A stretch of 46,752 nucleotides of DNA from an uncultured Clostridium sp. (GCA_946498245.1 CAMMNN010000029.1:1-46752); one strand, 5' to 3'. Shown: positions 16,662 through 25,734, numbered from the stretch's first letter. Numbers and translations: made by a program. Notes: generated by a model from the letters alone, not told the origin.

Positions 16662-17693
16662 ATGGATTACAAAAAAGCTGGAGTGGATATTGAAGCGGGT
16701 TACCGTTCTGTTGAATTGATGAAGGAGCACGTAAAAAGAACCATGCGTCCGGAGGTTTTAGGGGGCTTGGGAGGTTTTTCAGGAGCTTTCTCTATGAAGG
16801 GCTTCCAGGCTATGGAAGAGCCTGTTCTTCTGTCGGGAACCGACGGGGTAGGGACAAAGCTGAAGCTGGCTTTCCTTATGGACAAGCACAATACCGTAGG
16901 CATTGACTGCGTAGCCATGTGCGTCAACGATGTGGCCTGCGCAGGCGGCGAGCCCTTATTTTTCCTGGATTACATTGCCTGCGGCAAAAATGTTCCGGAA
17001 AAGATTGCGGCTATTGTCAGCGGCGTGGCTGAGGGCTGCAGACAGTCCGGCGCGGCTTTAATCGGCGGGGAAACGGCGGAGATGCCGGGATTTTATCCGG
17101 AGGACGAGTACGATCTGGCCGGCTTTGCCGTAGGAATTGCAGACAAAAAGGATATGATTACAGGCGAAGACCTGGCGGCGGGGGATACGCTTATCGGCAT
17201 GGCTTCCACCGGCGTCCACAGCAACGGTTTTTCCCTGGTACGGAAGGTATTTGAAAAGGAAATGACTTCCGAAGGTTTAAATACCTATTATGAAGAACTG
17301 GGAACCACTCTGGGGGAAGCCCTTATTGCTCCCACCAGAATCTACGTACAGGCATTAAAAGAGCTGAAGGCGGCAGGGGTAAAGGTAAAAGCCTGCTGTC
17401 ATATTACGGGAGGCGGCTTTTATGAAAATGTGCCCCGTATGTTAAAAGAGGGAACCAGAGCCGTAATCCGCAAGGACAGTTATCCAATACCGCCTATTTT
17501 CGGCCTGCTGGCTAAGAAGGGCGAGATTGAAGAAAAAATCATGTACAACACCTACAACATGGGAATCGGCATGATTGTAGCAGTGGATCCGGCGGATCAG
17601 GAGAAGGCGGCAGAGGCTATCCGGAAAGCGGGGGATAAGCCCTACGTCATCGGAACCATTGAGGCAGGAGAAAAGGGAGTGGATCTATGCTGA
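16662..17693 (+). CDS. purM: Phosphoribosylformylglycinamidine cyclo-ligase (AIR synthetase)
   Basis: A 343-aa ATP-dependent enzyme that closes the imidazole ring to give AIR, the substrate upstream of PurE. Motifs include [14 protein letters not shown] at the ATP site, [30 protein letters not shown] and [22 protein letters not shown] precedes the start. The 3' end overlaps purN by 7 bp. Confidence 0.97.
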   Translation: MDYKKAGVDIEAGYRSVELMKEHVKRTMRPEVLGGLGGFSGAFSMKGFQAMEEPVLLSGTDGVGTKLKLAFLMDKHNTVGIDCVAMCVNDVACAGGEPLFFLDYIACGKNVPEKIAAIVSGVAEGCRQSGAALIGGETAEMPGFYPEDEYDLAGFAVGIADKKDMITGEDLAAGDTLIGMASTGVHSNGFSLVRKVFEKEMTSEGLNTYYEELGTTLGEALIAPTRIYVQALKELKAAGVKVKACCHITGGGFYENVPRMLKEGTRAVIRKDSYPIPPIFGLLAKKGEIEEKIMYNTYNMGIGMIVAVDPADQEKAAEAIRKAGDKPYVIGTIEAGEKGVDLC

Positions 17694-18301
17694 ATATCGG
17701 GGTAATGGTGTCGGGAGGCGGCACCAACCTTCAGGCGATTCTGGACGGAATTGCCCAGGGAACCATTGAAAATACCCGGGTTCGGGTAGTCATCAGCAAC
17801 AATAAAAACGCCTATGCCCTGGAGCGGGCAAAAAAGGCCGGTATTGAGGCAGTCTGCCTTTCTCCCAAGGATTTTCCTGACAGGGAAGCTTTTAACAGCG
17901 CCCTGCTGGAAAAGCTCAGGGAATACCAGTTGGATCTCATTGTTCTGGCCGGTTTTCTTGTTACCATTCCTCCGGCTGTGATTCAGGAATACCGGAACCG
18001 GATTATCAATATCCACCCGTCCCTGATTCCCTCCTTCTGCGGCGTGGGCTACTACGGGCTGAAGGTTCATGAGGCCGCCCTAAAGCGGGGGGTGAAGGTG
18101 ACAGGAGCTACGGTACACTACGTAGACGAAGGGGTGGATTCTGGTCCCATTATTCTGCAGAAGGCTGTGGAAGTAAAGGAGGGGGACACGCCGGAAATCC
18201 TTCAGAGACGCGTTATGGAAGAGGCCGAGTGGATCATACTGCCCCAGGCCATTGATATGATAGCAAAAGGTATGACTGCAAAGGGAGAGGAGGCTCACTG
18301 A
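17687..18301 (+). CDS. purN: Phosphoribosylglycinamide formyltransferase
   Basis: A 204-aa 10-formyl-THF-dependent GAR transformylase. GSG-type phosphate loop is [12 protein letters not shown] near the N-terminus. The catalytic Asn and His are in [10 protein letters not shown] and the Asp in [11 protein letters not shown]. Where many PurN proteins read HPSLLPAFPG, this one has [15 protein letters not shown], a mild variant seen in clostridial enzymes. It overlaps both purM (7 bp) and purD (TGATG). Confidence 0.96.
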   Translation: MLNIGVMVSGGGTNLQAILDGIAQGTIENTRVRVVISNNKNAYALERAKKAGIEAVCLSPKDFPDREAFNSALLEKLREYQLDLIVLAGFLVTIPPAVIQEYRNRIINIHPSLIPSFCGVGYYGLKVHEAALKRGVKVTGATVHYVDEGVDSGPIILQKAVEVKEGDTPEILQRRVMEEAEWIILPQAIDMIAKGMTAKGEEAH

Positions 18302-19572
18302 TGAAAATACTGTTAATAGGAAGCGGCGGACGGGAACACGCCATTGCCTGGAAAATGGCCCAGAGTCCCAAAGCAGAGAAGATTTACTGCGCTCCCGGCA
18401 ATGCGGGAATCGCCCAGTACGCAGAGTGCGTGGACATCGGAGTCATGGAGTTTGAAAAGCTGGCGGATTTTGCCGTGGAAAACCAGATTGATCTGACGGT
18501 TGTGGGACCTGACGATCCCCTGGCCGCCGGGGCGGTAGACGTGCTGGAAAGCCGGGGACTGAGGGTATTCGGCCCCAGAAAGAACGCCGCTATTTTGGAG
18601 GGTTCCAAAGCATTTGCTAAGGATCTGATGAAAAAATACCAGATTCCTACGGCTGCGTATGAAACCTTTGACGATCCCCAAAAAGCCCTGGACTACATTG
18701 AAACGGCCCCTGTTCCCATTGTGTTAAAGGCGGACGGTCTGGCGCTGGGAAAAGGCGTGTTAATCTGCAAAACCAGGGAAGAGGCCAGAGAAGGTGTCCG
18801 CTCCCTGATGTTAGATAAGCAGTTTGGAACCGCCGGGGATCGGATTGTCATTGAAGAGTACATGGAAGGCCGGGAAGTTTCTGTGCTGTCTTTTGTAGAC
18901 GGAAATACCATTCGCATTATGACCTCCGCCCAGGATCACAAGCGGGCAGGAGACGGAGATACGGGCCTGAATACAGGCGGAATGGGAACCTTTTCTCCCA
19001 GTCCTTTCTACACAAAAGAGGTTGACGCTTTCTGCCGGGAACACATTTACCAGAAAACCGTAGACGCTATGAAGGCAGAGGGACGACCCTTTAAGGGCAT
19101 TATTTTCTTCGGGCTGATGCTGACGGAAAAAGGCCCCAGGGTTTTAGAGTACAATGCACGTTTCGGGGATCCGGAAACCCAGGTGGTTCTCCCCAGAATG
19201 AAAAATGATATTGTAGACGTGTTTGAAGCCTGCATCGACGGGACTCTGGATCAGGTAGAGCTGGAATTTGAGGACAACGCGGCAGTCTGCGTGGTTCTGG
19301 CCTCAGAAGGCTATCCAGTGAAATACGAAAAGGGTCTTCCCATCAGAGGACTGGAAACCTTTTCAGACAAACCGGGCTACTACGTATTCCACGCCGGAAC
19401 GAAATTTGACAAGGACGGCGTTCTGGTTACCAACGGCGGCCGGGTTCTGGGCGTAACCGCTGTAGGAAAGACATTAAAGGAAGCCAGGAAAAACGCCTAC
19501 AAGGCTACAGAATGGGTGGATTTTGACAATAAATATATGCGCCATGATATTGGGAAAGCCATTGAGGAGTAG
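18301..19572 (+). CDS. purD: Phosphoribosylamine-glycine ligase (GAR synthetase)
   Basis: A 423-aa ATP-grasp ligase that makes GAR from phosphoribosylamine, glycine and ATP. LLIGSGGREHAIAWKM at the N-terminus, the ATP-grasp stretch KADGLALGKGVLI, NTGGMGTFSPSPFY and EYNARFGDPETQ are all present, and the length is normal. It is the last gene of the operon and is followed by a clear terminator. purF, purL, purC, purH and purB must lie elsewhere. Confidence 0.97.
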   Translation: MKILLIGSGGREHAIAWKMAQSPKAEKIYCAPGNAGIAQYAECVDIGVMEFEKLADFAVENQIDLTVVGPDDPLAAGAVDVLESRGLRVFGPRKNAAILEGSKAFAKDLMKKYQIPTAAYETFDDPQKALDYIETAPVPIVLKADGLALGKGVLICKTREEAREGVRSLMLDKQFGTAGDRIVIEEYMEGREVSVLSFVDGNTIRIMTSAQDHKRAGDGDTGLNTGGMGTFSPSPFYTKEVDAFCREHIYQKTVDAMKAEGRPFKGIIFFGLMLTEKGPRVLEYNARFGDPETQVVLPRMKNDIVDVFEACIDGTLDQVELEFEDNAAVCVVLASEGYPVKYEKGLPIRGLETFSDKPGYYVFHAGTKFDKDGVLVTNGGRVLGVTAVGKTLKEARKNAYKATEWVDFDNKYMRHDIGKAIEE

Positions 19573-19579
19573 GAAACGG

Positions 19580-19601
19580 GGCGGCTGCGGCCGCCTTTTT
19601 T
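19580..19601 (+). terminator. Intrinsic terminator of the pur operon
   Basis: GGCGGC (19580-19585), a TGCG loop, GCCGCC (19590-19595), then six T. It starts eight bases after the purD stop. Confidence 0.9.
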
Positions 19602-19689
19602 CTTTCTCTTTGGATAGCATGGGGAGAATGGAGAAGGGCCGCAGAAGGGGCAGGAAGTTTCCTGGCCCTTTTGTGTTATTTGGGCGTCC

Positions 19690-19847
19690 TTCCGCCAGTT
19701 TGATGATGACGAGCTGCGCTGGTATTTTAACAGCCTCAGTTGGTATGAGGGACGATCCCGCCGGAAGAATTTTCGGAAGAACTTCTGAATGAAACGGAGG
19801 TTGCGAACATTGGCCTGATAATGGAACGGAAATTAGGTATTGGGTGA
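19690..19847 (+). pseudogene. Frameshifted remnant of a YARHG-domain protein
   Basis: Two adjacent frames give one familiar sequence. Frame 1 from 19699 reads FDDDELRWYFNSLSWYEG. The frame shifted by one missing base, from 19752, reads TIPPEEFSEELLNETEVAN and continues IGLIMER to a stop at 19845-19847. Together they match the C-terminal part of the YARHG domain, whose members end with a WY motif followed by an LNExEkxN segment. The name-giving Tyr-Ala-Arg-His-Gly stretch just upstream is also degraded. There is no start codon or ribosome binding site. The remnant runs into the KilA-N gene. The match is from memory of the family consensus. Confidence 0.65.
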
Positions 19848-20658
19848 TGTTGTCAATGAGAACGCATATATTTCTCTGACGGATATAGCTAAATATAAAA
19901 ATCCGAATAATGCTTTCATTGTGGTTGCAAACTGGATGCGGAACCATTCGACAATCTCATTTTTAGGATTATGGGAACAGATTCATAACCCTAATTTTAA
20001 ACCTATCGAATTCGATAGGTTTAAAGCAGAGTCAGGAGATAATGCCTTTACACTGACACCACTGCAATGGATAAAGGCGACAGATGCAATAGGTATTGTA
20101 TCAAAGTCGGGACTGTATGGAGGTACTTATGCTCACACGGACATTGCTTTTGAGTTTGCCTCGTGGATTTCACCGGAATTTAAGCTCTATATTATCAAGG
20201 ACTATCAGCGGTTAAAGAAAGATGAAGCAGACCGACTAGCGATTGGATGGGATGCAAAAAGGGAACTTTCAAAAATAAACTATCGCATTCATACAGATGC
20301 GGTAAAGGAATTTTTGATAACACCGACACTATCTCCGCAGGAGATGGCATATACATATGCTTCAGAAGCGGATATTCTCAATATGGCTTTGTTCGGAAAA
20401 ACGGCATCACAATGGAGAAGCGAAAGTGGAGTAAGTGGGAAAACACCGAATATTAGAGATTTTGCTTCGGCAGAAGAATTAGTTGTGCTTATCAATTTGG
20501 AGGATACAAACGCTGATCTCATAAGGCAGAAGGTGCCGAAAATTGAACGGCTGAAAATATTAAGAGAAAAGGCATATAGACAATTGGAACTTCTGAAAAA
20601 GAATCAGAAAACTCTTAATGCATTGAGGAAAAATCTGCTTGAAGATACAAGCAGATAA
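19840..20658 (+). CDS. KilA-N domain protein, probably 5'-truncated
   Basis: A 272-aa DNA-binding-type protein of the KilA-N family found in phages and mobile DNA. The domain begins almost at once (YISLTDIAKYKN) and includes NWMRNHSTISFLGLWEQ, NPNFKPIEFDRFK, IGIVSKSGLYGGTYAHTDIAFEFASWISPEFKLYII. A Lys-rich helical C-terminus follows. Most relatives I recall have 15-25 more residues before this point. Here the frame is closed by TAG at 19834-19836 and only a TTG at 19840 is available, with no ribosome binding site, right where the YARHG remnant ends. It may be unexpressed or an N-terminally trimmed product. The base composition is visibly more AT-rich than in the flanking operons, which suggests transfer. 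Confidence 0.75.
   Translation: MGDVVNENAYISLTDIAKYKNPNNAFIVVANWMRNHSTISFLGLWEQIHNPNFKPIEFDRFKAESGDNAFTLTPLQWIKATDAIGIVSKSGLYGGTYAHTDIAFEFASWISPEFKLYIIKDYQRLKKDEADRLAIGWDAKRELSKINYRIHTDAVKEFLITPTLSPQEMAYTYASEADILNMALFGKTASQWRSESGVSGKTPNIRDFASAEELVVLINLEDTNADLIRQKVPKIERLKILREKAYRQLELLKKNQKTLNALRKNLLEDTSR
19996..20025. repeat. Perfect 30-bp palindrome inside the KilA-N gene
   Basis: TTTAAACCTATCGAA at 19996-20010 is followed without a spacer by its exact reverse complement at 20011-20025. It encodes the FKPIEFDRFK part of the KilA-N domain in frame. A 15-bp perfect arm is not expected by chance in coding sequence. It could be a protein binding site, a cruciform-forming element or an integration scar. 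Confidence 0.95.
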
Positions 20659-20695
20659 AATATGGGGAGATGCTGCTGCAACCTCACCGCAATGA

Positions 20696-20724
20696 TTGAC
20701 TTTTTCGAATTTGTCGTGTATAAT
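20696..20724 (+). promoter_or_regulatory. Strong predicted promoter of the znu operon
   Basis: TTGACT at 20696-20701 and TATAAT at 20719-20724 with a 17-bp spacer. No clear Zur box palindrome was seen around it. Confidence 0.8.
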
Positions 20725-20740
20725 ACCAACTGCATTGCGG

Positions 20741-20776
20741 GTGGCCGGAATTTTCCGGCTGCCCTGTTGTTTTTTT
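20741..20776 (+). terminator. Hairpin with T tract in the znuA leader
   Basis: GGCCGG and CCGGCT-type arms (20744-20748 with 20755-20759, extended outward by wobble pairs to 20741-20762) enclose an AATTTT loop. A run of seven T ends at 20776, just before the ribosome binding site. It lies about 10 nt after the expected transcription start. The T run begins about eight bases after the stem, so termination may be weak; attenuation or transcript protection are alternatives. Confidence 0.5.
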
Positions 20777-20793
20777 GAAAGGAATATGAAAAT

Positions 20794-21846
20794 ATGTGCA
20801 TACGTTGGTTTGAAAAGAAAGTAAGGAGACGGGGAAAAGGGCTCCTGGCTTTGGTTCTGAGCATTCTCCTTCTGGGGGGCTGTGCCTTTGACGGCCCCGG
20901 CAAAGAGGAGAAAGACGGACGGCTCTATGTGGTGACCACGGTGTTTCCCTATTACGATTTTGTGCGCCAGATCGCAGGAGACAGAGTCCGGCTGAAACTG
21001 GTGGTTCCGGCGGGAATGGACAGCCATTCTTTTGAACCTACGCCAGCGGATATGATTGCTATCCAGGAAGCGGACATTCTTATAAGAAACGGCGGAACCA
21101 TGGAACATTGGCTGGACGAGGTTCTGGATGCCCTGGACACGTCCCAGATGACGGTTGTGACGATGATGGATTATGTGGATACAGTGGAGGAAGAAACCGT
21201 AGAAGGAATGGAAGCAGGCGGTCATGAGGGCCACAGCCACGGAGATGACGAAGACGGCCATCAGGAGAGCGACCACCAGGAGAGCGACCATCAGGAAGAC
21301 GGCCATGAAATGGAAATCGAGTATGACGAGCACATCTGGACTTCTCCGGTTAATGGAGCGAAGCTGGCGGGGGTTATCTGTGAGGAACTGAAAAAAGCGG
21401 ATCCGGATAATGGCGCTGTCTATGAGGAAAATGCAGGCCACTACCAAAGGGAGCTGGGGGAGCTGGACAGAGCCTTCCGGCAGATTGTGGAAAATGGAAA
21501 GAGAAATCTCATTATTGTGGCGGACAAATTTCCCTTCCGGTATTTTGCAGACGAATACGGCCTGGAATACCGCGCCGCTTTTACAGGCTGCAGCTCAGAT
21601 ACGGAGCCAAGCGCTCAAACCATTGCCTATCTCATTAATAAGGTAAAAGAGCAGCAGATTCCGGCAGTATACTATCTGGAACTGTCCACTCCCAGGGTGG
21701 CGGAGATTATTGAGGAAGAAACAGGGGCAAAGCCCATGCTGTTTCACTCCTGCCACAATGTAACCAGAAAGGAATTTGACGAAGGCGTTACGTATCTGCA
21801 GCTTATGAAAAACAATGTGGAAGCTCTGCGGGCAGGATTAAACTAA
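20794..21846 (+). CDS. znuA: Zinc ABC transporter substrate-binding lipoprotein
   Basis: A 350-aa cluster A-I metal-binding protein that captures zinc outside the cell. The lipobox LGGC places the lipidated Cys at residue 30 after a basic start and hydrophobic core. Expected ligands are His in SHSFEPTPAD, His in DEHIWTSP, a His/other in the third block (ADKFPFRYFADEYG), and a C-terminal acidic residue. Residues ~138-178 are a His/Asp/Glu-rich loop with about a dozen His, the usual zinc-scavenging loop of ZnuA. AAAGGA lies 10 bases before ATG 20794. An ATG at 20786 in another frame opens only 12 codons. First gene of znuA-znuC-znuB. Manganese is less likely given the His loop. Confidence 0.92.
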   Translation: MCIRWFEKKVRRRGKGLLALVLSILLLGGCAFDGPGKEEKDGRLYVVTTVFPYYDFVRQIAGDRVRLKLVVPAGMDSHSFEPTPADMIAIQEADILIRNGGTMEHWLDEVLDALDTSQMTVVTMMDYVDTVEEETVEGMEAGGHEGHSHGDDEDGHQESDHQESDHQEDGHEMEIEYDEHIWTSPVNGAKLAGVICEELKKADPDNGAVYEENAGHYQRELGELDRAFRQIVENGKRNLIIVADKFPFRYFADEYGLEYRAAFTGCSSDTEPSAQTIAYLINKVKEQQIPAVYYLELSTPRVAEIIEEETGAKPMLFHSCHNVTRKEFDEGVTYLQLMKNNVEALRAGLN

Positions 21847-21897
21847 TCAGGATTTTATGAACTGCAGACGGCAAGGAAGAGAGAAAGGAAATAGATT

Positions 21898-22629
21898 TTG
21901 GAAGAAAACAGAAATATGAGCTCCGGACGGCCCCTTATTACCTGCCGGGACGTGGATTTTGGCTATGAAAATTATGACGTTGTGGTAGGCGTTTCCATGA
22001 CGGTGGAAGAAGGGGATTACCTGTGTATTGTGGGGGAAAACGGCTCCGGAAAAAGCACATTAATGAAAGGGCTGTTAGGGCTGTTAAAACCCACAGGAGG
22101 CGAACTGACGGTGGAGGAGGATCTGAGGAAAACCGGAATCGGCTACCTTCCCCAGCAGACGGCGGCCCAAAAAGATTTTCCGGCTACGGTTTGGGAAGTA
22201 GTGCTTTCCGGCTGCCTTAGCCGGAGGGGAATCAAGCCTTTTTATTCCCGGAAGGAGAAAGCCATAGCCAGAGAAAATATGGAAAAAACCGGGATTTACC
22301 AGATGAAAGATCACTGCTACCGGGAATTGTCCGGCGGGCAGCAGCAGAGGGTTTTAATTGCCAGGGCGCTGTGCGCTACTAGCCGTCTTTTGATTTTAGA
22401 CGAGCCCATTACCGGCCTGGATCCCTCGGCAATCCAGGAGCTGTACGCTATGCTAAAGCAGCTAAACAGGGATGGAGTAGCGATTTTAATGGTATCTCAC
22501 GATATTCGCAACGTTGTGTCAGAAGCCGGCAAGATCCTCCATCTAAAGAGAGAAGTCCTTTTTTACGGAACAGCAGAGGAGTATAAAAAAAGCCGGGTAG
22601 GAAGAGAATTTTTAGGAGGTGAAAGCTGA
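21898..22629 (+). CDS. znuC: Zinc ABC transporter ATP-binding protein
   Basis: A 243-aa ATPase of the metal-type ABC importers. Walker A is GENGSGKST, the signature LSGGQQQRV, Walker B LLILDEPITGLD, and the switch His lies in VSHDIRN. The start appears to be TTG at 21898 after AAAGGAA; ATG 21916 in frame is the alternative. The stop overlaps the znuB start (22629). It energises the ZnuB permease. Confidence 0.94.
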   Translation: MEENRNMSSGRPLITCRDVDFGYENYDVVVGVSMTVEEGDYLCIVGENGSGKSTLMKGLLGLLKPTGGELTVEEDLRKTGIGYLPQQTAAQKDFPATVWEVVLSGCLSRRGIKPFYSRKEKAIARENMEKTGIYQMKDHCYRELSGGQQQRVLIARALCATSRLLILDEPITGLDPSAIQELYAMLKQLNRDGVAILMVSHDIRNVVSEAGKILHLKREVLFYGTAEEYKKSRVGREFLGGES

Positions 22630-23447
22630 TGGGCGTTTTTGGAGAAATGCTTTCTTATCCTTTTTTGGCCAGAGCCTTTGCCGGCGGGATTTTAGTGTCC
22701 CTGTGCGCCTCCCTTTTGGGGGTGAGCCTGGTGTTAAAACGGTATTCTATGATAGGGGACGGGCTTTCCCACGTATCCTTTGGAGCGCTGTCCATTGCTT
22801 TGGCTATGGGGTGGTCCCCTCTGTCCGTTTCTATTCCCGTGGTGGTGCTGGCGGCCTTTTTCCTATTAAGGATTACGGAAAACGGAAAAATGAAAAGCGA
22901 CGCTGCTATTGCTATGATTTCCGCCAGCTCTCTGGCCATTGGAATTATCGTTACCAGCCTGACGACGGGAATGACTACGGATGTCAGCAGCTATATGTTC
23001 GGCAGCATTTTGGCCATGAGCCGGGAAGACGTAATTCTCTCCGTGGTTTTATCAGCCGTGGTGCTGGGACTCTTTCTCATTTGTTACAATAAGATTTTTG
23101 CCGTGACCTTTGATGAAAATTTTGCCCGGGCTACAGGGGTAAGAGTGGACTGGTACAATATCCTCATTGCCGTCCTTACGGCGGTTACCATTGTCCTGGG
23201 AATGCGGATGATGGGAGCTATGCTGATTTCCAGCCTGATTATTTTTCCGGCCCTGACTTCCATGCGGGTCTTTAAAAGCTTCCGGGGAGTTGTGCTGTCG
23301 TCGGGGGTTCTCTCCGTTATCTGTTTTGCCATAGGAATGACGGGTTCTTATTACTTTTCCACCCCGGCTGGGGCCAGTGTGGTGGTAGTCAACCTGGCGG
23401 CTTTTCTGCTGTTTTATGCATGGCAGGCGGCGGGACGCAGAAAATGA
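22629..23447 (+). CDS. znuB: Zinc ABC transporter permease
   Basis: A 272-aa ABC-3 family permease with about eight membrane helices. Recognisable parts are LLGVSLVLKRYSMIGDGLSHVSFGALSIAL near the N-terminus, GIIVTSLTTGMTTDVSSYMFGSIL in the middle, and MMGAMLISSLIIFPALTSMRV as the ATPase-contact loop. It overlaps znuC, preceded by an AGGAGG site inside the end of that gene. No terminator is evident after it. Confidence 0.94.
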   Translation: MGVFGEMLSYPFLARAFAGGILVSLCASLLGVSLVLKRYSMIGDGLSHVSFGALSIALAMGWSPLSVSIPVVVLAAFFLLRITENGKMKSDAAIAMISASSLAIGIIVTSLTTGMTTDVSSYMFGSILAMSREDVILSVVLSAVVLGLFLICYNKIFAVTFDENFARATGVRVDWYNILIAVLTAVTIVLGMRMMGAMLISSLIIFPALTSMRVFKSFRGVVLSSGVLSVICFAIGMTGSYYFSTPAGASVVVVNLAAFLLFYAWQAAGRRK

Positions 23448-23492
23448 GCACTGTAAGAAAGATTAAGAAGACGTAAAAATACTGTTTTTCCG

Positions 23493-23521
23493 TTGCCCCG
23501 CAGACGGGAAGCAGGTATAAT
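23493..23521 (+). promoter_or_regulatory. Predicted promoter of the potassium uptake genes
   Basis: TTGCCC at 23493-23498 and TATAAT at 23516-23521, 17 bp apart. The leader to the Trk/Ktr gene is about 40 nt, too short for a c-di-AMP riboswitch. Confidence 0.7.
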
Positions 23522-23566
23522 AGGGGCAATGGGCCGGAAGAAGCCGGACCGGATAGGAAAAGAACT

Positions 23567-24916
23567 ATGGAAAAGAAACGACGAATCCGATGGCAGTTAT
23601 CTCAGACTCAATTTATCGCCTCGGGGTTTTTTGGAATTATTCTGACGGGAACGCTCCTCCTTATGCTTCCCTGGGCCAGCAGAAGCGGCCAGAGCACAGG
23701 TTTTTTGGACTGTCTTTTTACCGCTGTCAGCGCTACTTGCGTGACGGGCCTCGTAGCAGTAGATACCTGGACAAACTGGTCTGTTTTTGGCCAGATCATT
23801 ATCATAACCATGATCCAAATCGGCGGCCTTGGTTTTATTACCATCGGCATTTTTGTAGCCATTGTACTGCGGCGGAAAATCGGCCTGAAAGAACGGGGAC
23901 TGATGCAGGAAAGCGTCAATGCCCTGCAGCTTAGGGGCGTTGTTAAGCTGGCTAAAAAGATTATTATAGGAACGGCTGTTATTGAAGGCGCAGGCGCTGT
24001 GCTTCTGGCCATTCGTTTTATCCCACGGTTTGGGCTGGGAAAGGGGATCTATTACGGGATATTCCATTCCATATCAGCTTTCTGCAACGCAGGCTTTGAC
24101 CTGATGGGCTGTGATACTCCCTATATGTCCCTTACAGGCTATTATGATGACTGGCTGGTTAATCTCGTGATTATGAGCCTGATTGTTGTAGGCGGCTTGG
24201 GCTTTATTGTATGGGAGGATGTGAGCCGCCATAAGCTGGCGGTGAGACATTATCTGCTTCATACGAAGATCGTTCTGGTGACTACGGTACTTCTCATTGC
24301 AGGGGGCGCTGTACTCATTGGGATCTCGGAACGGAATAATCTCATGGCTTCCATGAGTACCGGCGGGCGGATATGGTCTTCGCTTTTTGCTTCCGTAACG
24401 GCGCGGACTGCCGGATTTAATACCATTGACGTTGCGGGAATGTCAGAGGCCAGCAAGCTTATTACAATATTTTTGATGTTTATCGGAGGAAGCCCCGGTT
24501 CTACAGCCGGAGGCGTAAAGACTACTACTTTTGCGACCCTTTTGTTTTACGTAAAATCCACCATTACCCAGACAAACGGAGTCAATGTCTTTGGACGCAG
24601 GCTTGGTGATGACTCCATCAAGCGGGCTGCCTGCATCTGTACCATTAATTTATGTTTGGCTCTGGGGGTAACGGCTGCGATTTTAATGATGCAGGATTTA
24701 AATGGAATGGATGTTTTGCTGGAAACATTTTCCGCTATCGGTACCGTGGGGATGTCTACGGGAATTACCAGGGAGATGACTGCTGTTTCCCGCCTGCTGC
24801 TGATCCTTTTGATGTACTGCGGACGGATCGGAAGCCTTTCCTTTGCATTGGCCTTTACCCAGCGTATACAGGCGGCAAAGGTAAAACTGCCGGAAGAAAA
24901 GATTACCATAGGTTAA
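23567..24916 (+). CDS. Trk/Ktr-type potassium channel subunit
   Basis: A 449-aa membrane protein of the TrkH/KtrB superfamily, the K+ pore. Four repeated helix-P-loop-helix units carry the selectivity-filter segments VSATCVTGL, SAFCNAGFD, TARTAGFNT and AIGTVGMST, each with the conserved Gly. The length fits KtrB rather than the longer TrkH. The partner RCK subunit is 13 bp downstream. By family knowledge it gates in response to nucleotides bound by that partner. Confidence 0.94.
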   Translation: MEKKRRIRWQLSQTQFIASGFFGIILTGTLLLMLPWASRSGQSTGFLDCLFTAVSATCVTGLVAVDTWTNWSVFGQIIIITMIQIGGLGFITIGIFVAIVLRRKIGLKERGLMQESVNALQLRGVVKLAKKIIIGTAVIEGAGAVLLAIRFIPRFGLGKGIYYGIFHSISAFCNAGFDLMGCDTPYMSLTGYYDDWLVNLVIMSLIVVGGLGFIVWEDVSRHKLAVRHYLLHTKIVLVTTVLLIAGGAVLIGISERNNLMASMSTGGRIWSSLFASVTARTAGFNTIDVAGMSEASKLITIFLMFIGGSPGSTAGGVKTTTFATLLFYVKSTITQTNGVNVFGRRLGDDSIKRAACICTINLCLALGVTAAILMMQDLNGMDVLLETFSAIGTVGMSTGITREMTAVSRLLLILLMYCGRIGSLSFALAFTQRIQAAKVKLPEEKITIG

Positions 24917-24929
24917 AAGGAGTAAACGT

Positions 24930-25586
24930 ATGAAATCCATATTAATTATCGGGTTAGGCCGGTTTGGCCACCATCTCTGCTACAATCTGGCGCAGCTCGG
25001 CAATGAGATTATGATCGTTGACGAAGTGGAAGAGAGGCTGGAGCCCATGCTTCCCTATGTGGTCAGCGCAAAAATCGGAGACTGTACCAATGAAGCCGTC
25101 TTAAAGAGCCTTGGAATTTCCAACTTTGATCTGTGCTTTGTCTGCATTGGCACCAATTTCCAGAGCAGTCTGGAAATCACCAGCCAGGTAAAGGAAATGG
25201 GAGCAAAATGGGTTATCAGCAAGGCTACCAGGGATATTCATGCAAAATTTCTTTTAAGAAATGGCGCCGACGAGGTGATTTATCCGGATCGGGATACTGC
25301 GGAAAAACTGGCGGTACGCTATAGCGCTAATCACGTATTCGATTACATTGAATTAGCAGAGGATTATTCCATTTACGAGATCCCGCCTCTTTCCCACTGG
25401 ATTGGAAAGAGCATTAAAGAATTGAGTATCCGGAACAAATACCGGATCAATATTATAGCCACCAAGGAAGGTGAGACAGTCAATATGATGCCGGGAGCCG
25501 ATTACGTTATCCGGGAAAAGGACCATTTGATGGTAATGGGGAAAAATGAAGATGTGGACCGCATTATAAACAGGATCCGGGAATAA
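24930..25586 (+). CDS. Potassium uptake regulatory subunit (TrkA/KtrA)
   Basis: A 218-aa cytoplasmic RCK protein. An N-terminal Rossmann RCK_N domain has GLGRFGHHL as dinucleotide/ATP loop and an acidic end of strand two (IVDEVEE). A RCK_C domain spans about residues 135-218 (ELSIRNKYRINIIATKEGE, then DHLMVMGKNEDVDRI). This single-RCK size matches KtrA. In many Firmicutes the RCK_C domain binds c-di-AMP; this cannot be judged here. A strong terminator follows. Confidence 0.94.
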   Translation: MKSILIIGLGRFGHHLCYNLAQLGNEIMIVDEVEERLEPMLPYVVSAKIGDCTNEAVLKSLGISNFDLCFVCIGTNFQSSLEITSQVKEMGAKWVISKATRDIHAKFLLRNGADEVIYPDRDTAEKLAVRYSANHVFDYIELAEDYSIYEIPPLSHWIGKSIKELSIRNKYRINIIATKEGETVNMMPGADYVIREKDHLMVMGKNEDVDRIINRIRE

Positions 25587-25621
25587 ACGGAGAGGGGAAT
25601 CCGTTACCAAAGCATACATTT

Positions 25622-25675
25622 AACACCTCCTTTAGATTGTGTGATACAGCCAATCTAAAGGAGGTGTTTTTGTTT
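25622..25675 (+). terminator. Intrinsic terminator after the potassium genes
   Basis: A perfect 18-bp stem, 25622-25639 with 25651-25668 (arm AACACCTCCTTTAGATTG), closed by a loop that can form three more pairs (TGT/ACA), followed by TTTTTGTTT. Confidence 0.92.
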
Positions 25676-25734
25676 CATAGGATAGCAATGCGCCGGAAGA
25701 GTTTCGGGGCGGCTGTACGTGAAAAAGACAGTTA

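Noticed and set aside
20786..20824. 12-codon frame overlapping the znuA start as a leader peptide
   Set aside because: It shares the znuA ribosome binding site region and is too short to distinguish from chance.
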